A DNA stretch of 64,000 bases from Lophius americanus (lineage: Eukaryota; Chordata; Actinopteri; Lophiiformes; Lophiidae). Every line of letters begins with the position of its first letter. Within the stretch, counting starts at the first letter, position 1. Of the stretch, positions 23,605 to 33,869 are shown in pieces. Below the pieces are notes generated by a model that worked only from the letters and a program-made list of their open reading frames with translations, searched no databases and was not told where the DNA came from. The DNA is taken from contig JBBDHG010000187.1 in NCBI GenBank assembly GCA_037951165.1, positions 3,549,501 through 3,613,500 of the forward strand, given 5' to 3'. Both the position numbers and the translations under genes were made by a program.

Positions 23605-23801
23605 ATCAATACCAGTTAGCGGTTGTAATGTTGTGGCTCATAGCTATTCAACAATCGCTGTTTTTTAACACATTGATATTTCTTCTGTTAGACTGAGAAA
23701 AATGGCACACATCTATATGAAACATCACACTAGAGTGCCATGAATGTTGGGAGATTTCATATACCATCATGAGCCACAACATTACAACCGTTAAATGGTA
23801 T
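23605..23801. repeat. Outward-facing pair of Tc1-like terminal repeats
   Basis: TACCAGTTAGCGGTTGTAATG…GGCTCAT (about 23610-23642) is the inverted complement, with few mismatches, of ATGAGCCACAACATTACAACC…TGGTA (23769-23800). Each arm resembles the end of the Tc1-like family above. The orientation is a right end followed by a left end, about 126 bp apart. It is either a fold-back relic or two abutting element ends. Confidence 0.6.
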
Positions 23802-24124
23802 TAATATTGTGACCGGACAGTTGGTATGAAAGGTGTCTGCTATTATGCTATTAAAGATACGTCTGCATTGTTAGGAGTTACAGATAACTGCAAATTACAA
23901 AATAAAAGCAGTAATCTGTGCTAACATGGATTTGGTGGCCCATCACCGTGGGCATGTCCAGGGCGGGGACATCTGATTGGCCCCTGCAGGGTCCTGTCCT
24001 GTCACTTGTCTCTTTTGTTTCAGGTACCTTAAATATATCTTATAACTACAATATATTGATGCTGAGTTTAAATCGAGTGGGTTTGAATTAATGTGTGAGA
24101 TTCATATTTTTGTGACTTTTGATG

Positions 24125-24602
24125 CAGCTTACATGTTTCATGTATGTTACAGCTTACATGTTTCATGTATGTTACAGCTTACAGGTTTCATGTATGTTAC
24201 AGGTTACATGTTTCATGTATGTTACAGCTTACATGTTTCATGTATGTTACAGCTTACATGTTTCATGTATGTTACAGCTTACATGTTTCATGTATGTTAC
24301 AGCTTACATGTTTCATGTATGTTACAACTTACATGTTTCATGTATGTTACAGCTTCCAGGTTTCATGTATGTTACAGCTTACATGTTTCATGTATGTTAC
24401 AGCTTACATGTTTCATGTATGTTACAGCTTACATGTTTCATGTATGTTACAGGTTACATGTTTCATGTATGTTACGGCTTACATGTTTCATGTATGTTAC
24501 AGCTTACATGTTTCATGTATGTTACAGCTTACATGTTACATTTATGTTACAGCTTACATGTTTCATGTATGTTACAGCTTACATGTTTCATGTATGTTAC
24601 AG
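24125..24602 (+). repeat. 25-bp minisatellite, about 19 units, open in three forward frames
   Basis: The unit is AGCTTACATGTTTCATG followed by TATGTTAC, with single-base variants such as AGGTTACAT, AACTTACAT and AGCTTCCAGG. Because 25 is not a multiple of three, each frame cycles through the same 25-residue peptide every 75 bp, and no frame meets a stop in the array. This explains overlapping frames of 220, 166 and 166 codons. No gene evidence supports translation. Confidence 0.95.
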
Positions 24603-24714
24603 GAGCGCGGCCTTTATAAGTGGCAAAGGTCAATTCCAGTGTGACATTAAATGCGACGGAGACAGGACGACAATTACTTCCCCGAAAAGTCGGTGTCGGC
24701 CACCTCTACAGATT

Positions 24715-24910
24715 GGTCATGTTAACGCGATAACTTCAAAACTCCCAAACTAGAGATCTATCATGGAAATATCACATGTTACTCAGTAAACAAAAGTTTC
24801 TGGGTTATCCAGGGATAACTCAAAAACTATTTAATGGATCATTTTCAAATCTTATACCCACATAGACATTAGTGCGAGGAAGAATCAGCCGGATTTTGGG
24901 AAAGGTTGGA
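24715..24910 (-). repeat. Dispersed 'CTCCCCCTAGTG' family, 3' fragment
   Basis: On the plus strand it reads GTTAACGCGATAAC near 24721, then AACTATTTAATGGATCATTTT near 24818 and AGGAAGAATCAGCCGGATTTT. These are complements of the family's 3' blocks. The array is broken, perhaps a partial duplication, since the GCGATAAC-like phrase occurs twice (24728 and near 24805 as GGGATAAC). The core motif is absent. Confidence 0.6.
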
Positions 24911-25396
24911 CAGAGCAGTCTGGCAGAGACTGGAGTATTATGCAGCAGAGTCCTGCATGGTGGATGGATCTCAGCTGTGCAGGAGAACAGGCAGCTTGCT
25001 CAGGTGTGCAGGTGAGTTGGAAGCAGGGAAGTTTGGTAGCCACGCCCCCACTCACAGACCAGGAAGAGAGGATGACAAGACAGGGAAAAGACAGAAACAC
25101 CAGGGAGGGGGAAAACATTGGACACGAGGAACAACCAGAAACAGAAACAATGGCACATCCAATGAAGAAACGTATCCATAGTCATGTGTAAGTCAGTTTT
25201 AAAAATACAAAGTATTCTGTCTGAAAACAAACCAGGACATTTATAGTGGATAGATACGCATCAAAGGTTTGTTATCTGGGCTGCAGTAAAATCTTATCAG
25301 ACTTAACCATGACAGGGTTTCAGAACAGGGTCTCAGATCTCATCAAACCCCTCTCCTCTATCATCTGTAGAACCTCAGTCACTCCACATGTCATAC

Positions 25397-25545
25397 GGCG
25401 ACTTTAGCTCAGTGGGTTGGGTGGTCGTCCCTTAACCGGGTCACCAGGGTTCATCTTCTGACGAAACATGCCGTGGGTCCTTGAGCGAGACCCCATAACC
25501 TCAGCTGCCGGGGTTCTTCACAGGGGCCGCCCACTGCTCCAGGGG
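25397..25545 (+). mobile_element. tRNA-derived SINE head
   Basis: TTTAGCTCAGTGGGTTGGGT (25404-25423) is an A-box region and GGGTTCATCTTC (25447) a B-box relic. GTGGGTCCTTGAGCGAGACC and GGGGCCGCCCACTGCTCCA follow, as in fish SINEs. It runs directly into a copy of the dispersed repeat at 25546. Confidence 0.65.
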
Positions 25546-26075
25546 GATATATCCCCGAAAAGCCCCGAATTCGTTGCTTTGTACAGGTAATCCCCCGGTT
25601 TGAACTCTTCCAATTAAAGGTTTGAAAATAACACAATTTTTTCGTAAAATAAAAAAAGGTCCCCATAGTAAATAAAATATGAATAATTAGAATTGTGTAT
25701 GAATGTGATTTATATAAGATAGACCTTTTCGAGTCCATTCATATTCCCTAAATTTGGACCAAATAGTACCAAAGGTTTGGAAGTTGATCGGAAAACAGTT
25801 TTTTTCATATAAAACTAGGTAATGATTTTACCTGGTGTGGAAAATATGATGTATGTAAGATAGAGCGGCGGTTTAGGATAGATTTGGACAAAGTTTTACC
25901 AATGGTTGAGAAATTATGAATCAAAAACGAAACAAAATGTGGGTTTTCAGAAGGATCCATGAAATGGTTTTTGAGTCATCACGTTAAAACGAAGGATCCG
26001 ATGCGGCGGACAAGGTGGCGATGATGATTCCATGACATCCCCGACTTTAAGGGGATTCAACAACACCAGCAACGA
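25546..26075 (+). repeat. Dispersed 'CTCCCCCTAGTG' family, long but diverged copy
   Basis: It begins with CCCCGAAAAGCCCCGAATT and a TTGTACAGGTAATCCCCC block, shared with the copies at 31070 and 51425. It continues with two AAATTTGGAC-type blocks, then GGATCCATGAAATGGTTTTTG and the GGCGGCGATGATGATTCC end block. The core CTCCCCC motif is lost. An internal segment appears duplicated. Confidence 0.65.
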
Positions 26076-26495
26076 AACTGATTACTGCCGTTTCTGCTTT
26101 GTGACTATCAATAAGAAGTGATTAATCACATCGAGGTTCCAAGGAACCAAAGGGTGCACACTCACATCGCGGTGCTGACACACTGACCCAGTAAACTTTG
26201 ACCTCCATCTGGAGCCAGTGTCCGGGACGCATAATCCTGACCTCCTCCCAAACCTCATCCAGTGGTTTCCATCCAGCCCTAAACATGACCTCGAGTTTCC
26301 CCACGATAGAGGCTCTTATCTCTTGTTTGTAGATTCTTCATTTTACATTTATCACTTGCCTCCAGGCGTTATTACATGACAGGATTATGTTTCCACGACC
26401 GCTGGGGGGGAACAACGACAGAGAGAGACCAGTCAATAGATGGAGACATAAGAGATGAGCTTAAATCAAATGACCAGCAGATGTGGGCCTTGTAT

Positions 26496-26498
<3 letters not shown>

Positions 26499-26579
<81 letters not shown>
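26499..26579 (+). repeat. (CA)n microsatellite, about 40 units
   Basis: Uninterrupted CA repeat, among the longest in the window. The His/Thr frames on the plus strand and Val/Cys frames on the minus strand are artefacts. Confidence 0.98.
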
Positions 26580-26582
<3 letters not shown>

Positions 26583-26589
26583 CTTACAT

Positions 26590-27060
26590 TTACGTTCTCC
26601 AGATGTACTCTCTCACCTCACTCACCCTTTTCTCACACTGATAACACACATGAAAATCTGTCCATAAAGTGTGTGTGTATCTTAGTGTGTGTGTGTGCGT
26701 GTGTTTTTCTGCGCAGTGTGTTTCTTTTGAGAAAGGGAAATGAGAGGGAAGATGTGAGACATGGAGACGCTAATTAGTCCAAAACCAAAGTCAGTCATGG
26801 GGAAATGTTAGAAATGGAAAAAGGATTTAGAGAAATATGAGGAGGGATTCGAAATGCCGAGGCTGAGGGAAGAGAGGAGCTGGCATCATTACAGGACACA
26901 GGTGTGTTTACATAAGGCGCCAGTGTTTCAACGAGATTAACACACTTTGTCAAACTATATCACCAACAAATGCTTCCACATCAGTCACACAGCTCTCCCA
27001 TGACTGGCTGACACCTCCACTGGGAACCTTCTGGTGGGTTCAGGACAATGGTTGAGCCCC
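26590..27060. other. Gene-free stretch
   Basis: A second short GT run lies at 26668-26705. No exon or element was recognised. Confidence 0.4.
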
Positions 27061-27064
27061 TCAG

Positions 27065-27066
<2 letters not shown>

Positions 27067-27098
<32 letters not shown>
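27067..27098 (+). repeat. (GT)n microsatellite
   Basis: Sixteen uninterrupted GT units. A shorter GT run lies at 27316-27338. Confidence 0.95.
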
Positions 27099-27099
<1 letters not shown>

Positions 27100-27879
27100 T
27101 AAGTGAGTGCATTAACCTGCAGAGGATAAGACTATAGAGCAACACATGAGATCATCGCCCACAGACACGAGTTTTATCGCTGTTAACCTGAGGCAGGCTG
27201 CACTCCAGCTCTCTGGAGGGGAGGTAACGGTTTACTTTCCTCATTAAGGCGACATAAGAATAGGGTCATTATGTTTAACTGCCTCAGTATGTGGTATGAA
27301 AGATAGAAGAGAGAGTGTGTGTGTGTGTGTGTGTGTTTGCATGTGTGTGGATGTGTGTGCAGGTAGGAACGGTGTTTTTCTAAAATTCCAGGACATCATT
27401 ATAAAGGCCACCATCTGATTACAGTTATGCACGCGCTGACCTCATGATTACGGCACCACCTAGTCTGCTAAGCATTTAGAAAGTACCGTGCATTACTCCT
27501 ACACTACTTTCAATTTACATTTTCTTTAAACTCATGCCGCAGCCAGTCCTCCATATTAAACGATGATGATGATGTGACCCTGCTGATGATGCTGTCATTA
27601 GTCTGACATCATCTTGGACGTTCGCTTCGATTGTTGGATCCAGTTTCGAGGAAGTGTCCATTATGCCTGCAGAGGTAGGTAAAAGGTAAAGGTGTAAAGG
27701 TAGGCGTGTCCCACTTCAGAAGATACTACAGCTCCCAGTTTCACTGTTATTATACTTTTTGAACTTTCATATACTTTTGATAATAAATGAAATAAGTATG
27801 AGCTTCACATTTCCTTATTTGTTAAGACATTTGTGGAATATAAATGCCTCCTTTGATTTAACCTGAGACCTCTACTATG

Positions 27880-28222
27880 ATTGGCCATAACATTTAAACC
27901 GCCTCCCTTATATTTTGTAAGTCTTCCTTTTACCACCAGATGTGTTCTGTACTACACTATGAACGTCCCTCTTTAAAAACAATTAAGTTCTGGAAATTTT
28001 AATAGCGCAGCGTCCCTTCTCTCATCAATGAGCCTCGGGCAGTGGTTCACTCTTGTTCTTCCTTAAACCACTTTTGATAGGTTCTTAACTCTGTAGACCG
28101 GTAACAGTCCGCAAAACCTGCAGTTCTGGAGATGCTCTCGCTCTATCTTCATCAAAATGTCTATGATTCTTGAGCTGGGCCATTTGTCGTGGTTCCAACA
28201 CATCAGTTTTAAAGTTATTGGT
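27880..28222 (-). mobile_element. Tc1-like transposon remnant, right end truncated
   Basis: The left end GGCCATAACATTTAAACCGCC matches the family at 21474. The interior, antisense to transposase, includes CATCAATGAGCCTCGGGCAG, CCACTTTTGATAGGTTCTTA and CTGCAGTTCTGGAGATGCTC. The right inverted end is missing. No open transposase frame remains. Confidence 0.75.
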
Positions 28223-28259
28223 GAGAAGTTATGCTTGAAAAATAAGTTTCTCATTGAAA

Positions 28260-28500
28260 AAAACTCACTTTAGTAACAAATGTATGAACTATTAGATTAA
28301 AGTATGATATTTATAAGATGAATCTCCTTGAGACGATTCACAAGCACCAAATTTGGACTAAATCGGACCAACGGTTGAGAAATGATGGCCTGAAAACTTT
28401 TGGAGATAAAGCTCCCCCTAGTGTTAGAAATATACAACTGCACTTTTCATAAAATCGATCCACGCCTTCCTCACACAAAGGTGGGTGTTATATCTTCACC
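28260..28500 (+). repeat. Dispersed 'CTCCCCCTAGTG' family, core copy
   Basis: The central part is well preserved: GATTCACAAGCACCAAATTT, GGACTAAATCGGACCAACGG, TTGAGAAATGATGGCC, then GGAGATAAAGCTCCCCCTAG at 28402-28421 and AAATATACAACTG. The 3' half stops soon after TTCCTCACACAAAGG, where it meets the hairpin element at 28524. Confidence 0.75.
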
Positions 28501-28523
28501 CACCGTTCCATCCTAACCTCCAC

Positions 28524-28716
28524 CCGTTCCTTCTCTTACATTGTCCCCTGTGGAGGTTCCTGGCATAATGTACATTATGTTACATAATGTACATTATGTA
28601 ACATGGTGGTAACATAATGTACATTATGTTACATGATGTACATTATGTAACATGGTGGTAACATAATGTACATTATGCAGGAACCTCCACAGGTGACAAT
28701 GTAAGAGAAGGAACGG
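28524..28716. repeat. 193-bp near-perfect hairpin with palindromic core
   Basis: The left arm, CCGTTCCTTCTCTTACATTG… through GTGGAGGTTCCTG, is inverted at the right as CAGGAACCTCCAC… through CAATGTAAGAGAAGGAACGG, with about two differences. The centre is made of repeated self-complementary CATAATGTACATTATG units separated by GTAACATGGTGGTAACAT. This form is typical of a fold-back MITE or a young palindrome. No frame or known terminal motif was recognised. Confidence 0.9.
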
Positions 28717-29100
28717 TTGCCATTCCTCTTGGAAGGACTGTCTCATACTGTGCTCCACCCTCCACCACCATGTTTATTCAAAGACTGTACTGATCACTTC
28801 CAGCTCTGACCAGGGTTTTTTTTGGCTGGAGCCACAAAGCTTATAAGAAATGAAACTAAGTGATTGCAAAACTTTACAGAGGTAGTAAAAAACCATAAAG
28901 ACCTGATTATATTTTGGAGCTTTTTCAAATTTTCTGTGTGAAATATGTTTTCCATCTTCCGGAAAACAAAACAATACCGAAAAAAAAAATCACAATTGAG
29001 AAAACCGAATTCAGCAGAACCTTAAGGAACCCGCTGACATGCAACCTGCGACGGTGACGTAACAACAACGTTTTAAGCGGGCCACAGAACACACCTCAGC

Positions 29101-29860
29101 TGCCACATGATTCAAACATCCCCTGACATTACTGCGGTGGAATCCTGGCCCACTCTTCTCTGCAGAACCGCTTTATTGCAGCCAAACTGGAGGGTTTGTG
29201 AGCATAAAGTGATTAATGGTGTTCCTTTTCTACCATTCAAAGTTGGACTTACTCTCCTGAGTGGGATCACTGTTTCTTGCCCGTGGCCCAGTAATGGTTG
29301 AACCTACAACCGGAGTGATGACCTGACGTTCTCCTTTATATGTTGTGTTTCTTTCTATTATATCAAGTCTCCGTGGCCCTGAAGGAGCAAAGCATTCCTG
29401 CAGCATCACACTGACACCTCCATGCTTGACCACAGGTCTAAAGTTTGTTTTATGGAAAACTGTGTTTGGTTAATGCCAAATCCAACAGAACCCCTGGCTT
29501 TCAATTTATTTCTCTTCAAACTGTAATCAACCTTTACTGAGGTGGGAGAAGCCTGCGGTTCCTTGCGTGTTTTCTTTGGATCTTTGTGACTTCCAGAATA
29601 AGACTCTGCTGTGCTCTTGGAGGAATTTTGGGATGGTCAGTCACCTCAGGGAAGGTTCACTATTGTTCCGAGCCTTCTCTATTTGTGACTCTATGTGAAT
29701 CTCTGGAGTCCAAGAACCTGAGAAACAGCTTCCTGACCATTCCCACACTGATGTATCACAATCACATATTCCTCAACTCCTCTGGAATTTCATACTTCTG
29801 GTGCATGGTGGGCTACTGGGGGGACCTACAAGTCCACTTCACGCTCCTGAAAACGGTCCA
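29101..29860 (-). mobile_element. Tc1/mariner-like transposase remnant (second family)
   Basis: On the minus strand the frame at 29230-29433 reads KHGGVSVMLQECFAPSG, a decayed form of the Tc1-type 'GGSVMLWGCF' motif. Further right, the complement of 29560-29700 resembles the helix-turn-helix region around the 'GRP' linker. The left side (ACTGCGGTGGAATCCTGGCC, TCTGCAGAACCGCTTTATTG) matches a fish transposon antisense phrase. Stops and shifts are many, so the copy is dead. The ends are approximate. Confidence 0.6.
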
Positions 29861-30084
29861 CTGAAGTGCTGATGTGTCTGAACAGGGTTGGTAGTGATCC
29901 GGTCTGGGTAGGTCTAGTCAGGACCGGTCGCAACCAGTTATTAATGCAGTTCGGTAGATTTTTGGATTTATATTCCGAGGAGTTAAAAAGTTTTTCACAC
30001 AGTTGGTGTTACAAAACCTTTCTGTTCCAATAGATATGATTATATTATATAAAAATATTCAATAAATACATTGCTTTTACTCAT

Positions 30085-30835
30085 TGCGTTCTCCCGCCTC
30101 AAATCCTCACTCGACTCCACAGAAACTTCCCTCTCCTGGATTAACTCATATAAACAATTCATCTATATCATCGAAGCTAACTCCTCCTCTGCTCTGCTGT
30201 CCCCCAAGGTTCGGAGCTTGGTCCACTCATCTTCTCGGCGATATCATCCGGCATCGTGGTCTCCACTGCCCCGGCGATGACATTCAACTCTACATATCCA
30301 CTCAATCCATCCCCACTACAGCCCACTCCACACTTACAAACTGACTCACCCAAATAAACTATGGATGCAAACCAACTTCCTCAAACTCCACCTTCGGAAG
30401 TCTGATATGGTAATCATTAATCCCAACGCCCCCACCAACAGCTCTCAAAACCTCTGCCTCATCATTGAAAACTTTATCCTGACTCCTTCCCCTCACGTCC
30501 ACAACCTTTGACTCATCCTCGACAAGAACCTCTCATCCGAACAGCACATCCAACAGCCTTTTATCATCGTAAGAAACATGGCCCGGCTGCGTCCTCACTG
30601 CCCTACACTCCTGCAGAGACACTCATCCGCTCCTCCACCACAACCTGACTGGATTACTGCAACAGCATCCTCTATGGCCCAACATCCAACAACCTCAATG
30701 AACTCCATTTAATCCAGAACTCTGCCGCTCCTCACACACACAGGCTCCTGTGACCACATCACCCCTGTCTCCCAGAACTTCCACCTGCTCCCAATTACAC
30801 AACGCATCCAGTTCAAACACGGACCTCCTCCACCC
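30085..30835 (+). pseudogene. L2/CR1-type LINE reverse-transcriptase relic
   Basis: PQGSELGPLIFS near 30198-30235 is the PQG motif. GDDIQLYIS near 30271-30297 corresponds to the catalytic YADDTQLY motif, with Tyr-Ala changed to Pro-Gly. Downstream, in shifted frames, LDYCNS-like and LNELHLIQNSAA sequences (30645-30730) match the thumb region of L2 elements. Multiple stops and frameshifts show it is inactive. A (GT)n tract follows at 30852. Confidence 0.75.
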
Positions 30836-30850
30836 TGTGATTTGAAACGC

Positions 30851-30851
<1 letters not shown>

Positions 30852-30883
<32 letters not shown>
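30852..30883 (+). repeat. (GT)n microsatellite
   Basis: Sixteen GT units just 3' of the LINE relic, followed by a short (TTA)n run near 30957-30990. Confidence 0.95.
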
Positions 30884-30884
<1 letters not shown>

Positions 30885-31069
30885 ATGTTATTGTACTGTG
30901 TATCTGTGAAGATACTTAAGAGTATTATGAAAAGTGCTCTATAAAAGCAATGTATTATTATTATAATTATTATTTATTATTATTATTATTACTGATGCTG
31001 TCTTTGTTTTATGTGAAGATCCAACAATGTTTAGTATTAGATACACGCCAAATACAAGGAACCAGGAGG

Positions 31070-31610
31070 AGGGGGGGGTCACATTTTTACTTTAAACTGG
31101 GCCCCCGCTGTCTTCCCCGAGAGCAACGGTACATCCCCGAAAAGACCCCAAATCCCCTACATTGTACAAGCAATCCCCCCTGATTGAGCTCCTCAAATTA
31201 AATATGAAGATATGTTTCACAATGTCCTAGAGGGAGTAACTGCATTTTTCTTAAAAAACAAAGAAAGAAGCTCCTCATAGTGAGTAAAATATGAAATATT
31301 CAAGTCAAATAAAACATATACAAGATAAATCTCCTTTGGATTAGATTTCACCAACACATGAGAAATTAGGGCCACAAAACTTTGGGGGTTGAAGCTCCCT
31401 TTAGTGCCATAAATATACAACCAACCTTTTCACAAAATCAATCCACTTCTTCCTCCCACTAAGGTCAGTGTTGGCATAATAATAAGGAAAATAATTTGAG
31501 AAGGATCCATGATATAGTTATAGAGTTATTGGGTTTACACGAAGGATCTGTGGCGGCGATGAAGAGTCTATAATATCGTATATAACGTTTTTGGTGATGT
31601 AATAAATACA
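31070..31610 (+). repeat. Dispersed 'CTCCCCCTAGTG' family, near full-length copy
   Basis: Blocks in order: GGGCCCCCGCTGTCTTCCCC, ACATCCCCGAAAAGACCCC, TTGTACAAGCAATCCCCCC, CTCATAGTGAGTAAAATATG, GAAGCTCCCTTTAGTGCCAT (core, 31391), AAAATCAATCCACTTCTTCC, GGATCCATGATATAG and GGCGGCGATGAAGAGTC. At about 540 bp it is a good reference for the family layout. No coding frame is evident. Confidence 0.75.
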
Positions 31611-31689
31611 CAAGCTTTTTGTCGATTTGCAACTTGGATTTAAACAAATGACATCCAGTGTCTCCGTTGCGAGACAACTATTTAAATGA

Positions 31690-31850
31690 TCGCTCAAAGA
31701 GCCATTTTAGCTGTTTTCCATACTTTACCCCCTCTGTGCTAAGCTAAGCTGTGGTACCAGTGGTCCAGCTACATGTTGGAAGTGCAAACATGAGAGAGTA
31801 TTGTTTCTAAAAACGTTGAGCTTTTTGGGAAATAGTTGCACTTTTAATTA
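31690..31850 (-). repeat. Teleost interspersed repeat ('TTAGCTTAGCA' family)
   Basis: The plus strand carries CTGTGCTAAGCTAAGCTG at 31734-31751 and TTTTTGGGAAATAG near 31826, the complements of a common fish repeat that runs from a TTTGGGAAAT phrase to TTAGCTTAGCA. A plus-strand relative lies at 59190-59400. The name of the family is not known to me. Confidence 0.5.
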
Positions 31851-32807
31851 AATTCTAGTAACTAGTTCAGCATTTATTATGTTTTGCTTTCTGTCAGGTA
31901 AATGTAAGCCAATGCACTCGATGTCTTCAAGGCATATTTAACGGCATTGATTGCATTTGCAAAAGCACTTTGCAGCTGATGACAAATAAAGAGGTGGAGG
32001 TCCCAGTGGTTGGAGCGCTGCAGCTGTAGCTGACATACTTCTTTATCCGCTGAGTTACCTTTGAAGCACAGCAGGAAACTTAAGGGAAACATTCCCACTG
32101 TTTTCAGAAAACCCCACGCCGCGGGGTTAGAGAGACACCTGAGGTCATTTACAGAAAGGATTTTAGCCTGATAATGGAGCGCGTCTGTTAAAGCCGACTG
32201 ACGTTTGGTCCATTCTCAAAGGCTGGAATCTGGTAGTTCACTTTTCTAGAGAGGTTTAGTTTGGGAAAGACTGACTGGAGAAAGGCGAAGCGGAGACCTG
32301 CCAGTGAACCCTGTATCCTGACTAAAACTGTGGAGTCTTTTATTTTGACAACAGGAAAGCAATATGAGAGTTGGAGGGAGCGTCCGTCCCACAGAGAGAA
32401 AGAACAGTCAGCAGTTTGTGTTACGTTTCAATAGAGGGTCTCTGTCCTCTCTTTTCCTCCTCAGTACCCCTGAGGGCAGAGGATGTGCAACGTCCACACA
32501 CCCTCCCTCTTCAGAAAACAATATTGGAGCTTGAATCACAAACTGAAATACGTCTTTAGAATGTCACCTGTTTTATTGTCAGCGCTGCAATCCGATGAAG
32601 TTTGAGTGATAAACGACGTGAGCTCATCTTTTGACAGGCGTTTGTTCTTTCCTTTTCTTCAATACTAAGAACAGAGGAGGATATTCACCCTCCCACCTTT
32701 TTTATTTTGCAGAATAAGTTTTTATTTTCCATGCTTTCCAACAGTTGGATGTTATGGAATTTCCCTCGCTGTGGCCCCGCCCCCATCTGCTTCCGCCGCA
32801 GATCCTT

Positions 32808-33080
32808 TGTACTAACGCGATCACTAGAAAACGGTTGCATGGATCATTATCAATTATATACCCATTTACACCTTGATGTGAGGAAGAACTGGACTGATTT
32901 TCGGAGAAGTCGGTTTTAAATTTCCGACGCCAGGGGGAGCTTTATCTCCAAAAGTTTACAGGCCATCATTTCTCAACCGTTTGTCCAATTTAGTGCAAAT
33001 TTGGTGCATGTGAATCGACTGGAAGATAAATCTTTTAATCTTATAGTTCATGTTTTACTCTGTAGGGACAGCTTTTTTTG
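32808..33080 (-). repeat. Dispersed 'CTCCCCCTAGTG' family copy
   Basis: Plus strand: ACTAACGCGATCACTAGAAA, then ACGCCAGGGGGAGCTTTATC (core complement, 32927-32946), then AACCGTTTGTCCAATTTAGTGC and CTCTGTAGGGACAGC. It spans core plus both flanks and is moderately diverged. Confidence 0.75.
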
Positions 33081-33089
33081 ACGGACTGA

Positions 33090-33765
33090 AAAACAATATG
33101 AGGTAAGATTTATGCTTTCTGTTGAATTTTCAAGTCACGTCAGTATTTCTTGGAGAAAACACATTTGCTGGATGTGTGTGTGTGTGTGTTGTATATTTGA
33201 CCTCATTGAAGAGGAGAAGACATAGAGGATTTTTCCCAATTTTAGATTTGAATGACAGAATGAATGGCTGTGACCATCAGGGATCAGACACAGGATCCAC
33301 AATGACATGCAGATGCATTCCTGACATTGCTCTTTAACACAGACTATTGATGCAATGATTGCGTTAGATAATTACAACGTTCAGTCTCTCCTCACACATG
33401 CACAACCCTGTCTTTGTTAATGGTTACGTAATGAGTAACTCATCCTAGCCTGAGCTAGATTGAGCCTGAGCTTCATTTTGGGGTTATATAGGGTTGACTT
33501 TCACACAAAGGGAGACATATTCAAACCACAGGATGTTGACAGCGGGCCTAAACGCTGCAGTTAGTGTGAAACTCACTTAGATGCTATTCGCCGCATTGGT
33601 CTGGAGTTGGGATCAAGGTCATCACCAAACTGTAATGTTCAATACAGATACACACACTCTGATATAATTGGTCATACATGCGTGTAGTTTTTCTTTCTAT
33701 CGGCAGGGAACAATCACTAATAACTGCATCTACCTTCAAATCACATAAGAGCTCCCTCTCGCTCA
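33090..33765. other. Gene-free stretch
   Basis: A short GT run lies at 33174-33190. No exon or transposon was recognised. Confidence 0.4.
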
Positions 33766-33769
33766 CGCT

Positions 33770-33793
33770 CACACACACACACACACACACACA

Positions 33794-33867
<74 letters not shown>
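33770..33867 (+). repeat. (CA)n microsatellite, about 48 units with one interruption
   Basis: Long CA array broken by a single AGA near 33793. The 128-138 codon frames on both strands here are artefacts of the array. Confidence 0.97.
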
Positions 33868-33868
<1 letters not shown>

Positions 33869-33869
33869 C

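Noticed and set aside
24125..24602. CRISPR-like regular repeat array
   Set aside because: The units are contiguous without unique spacers and the genome is vertebrate; it is a minisatellite.
24091..24753. 220-codon frame with a repeated Cys/Met/His-rich peptide, as if a novel repeat protein
   Set aside because: It is the translation of a 25-bp tandem array that is open in all three frames. There is no start context, splice site or conserved flank.
25397..25460. tRNA gene on the plus strand
   Set aside because: Degenerate B box and a SINE body immediately downstream.
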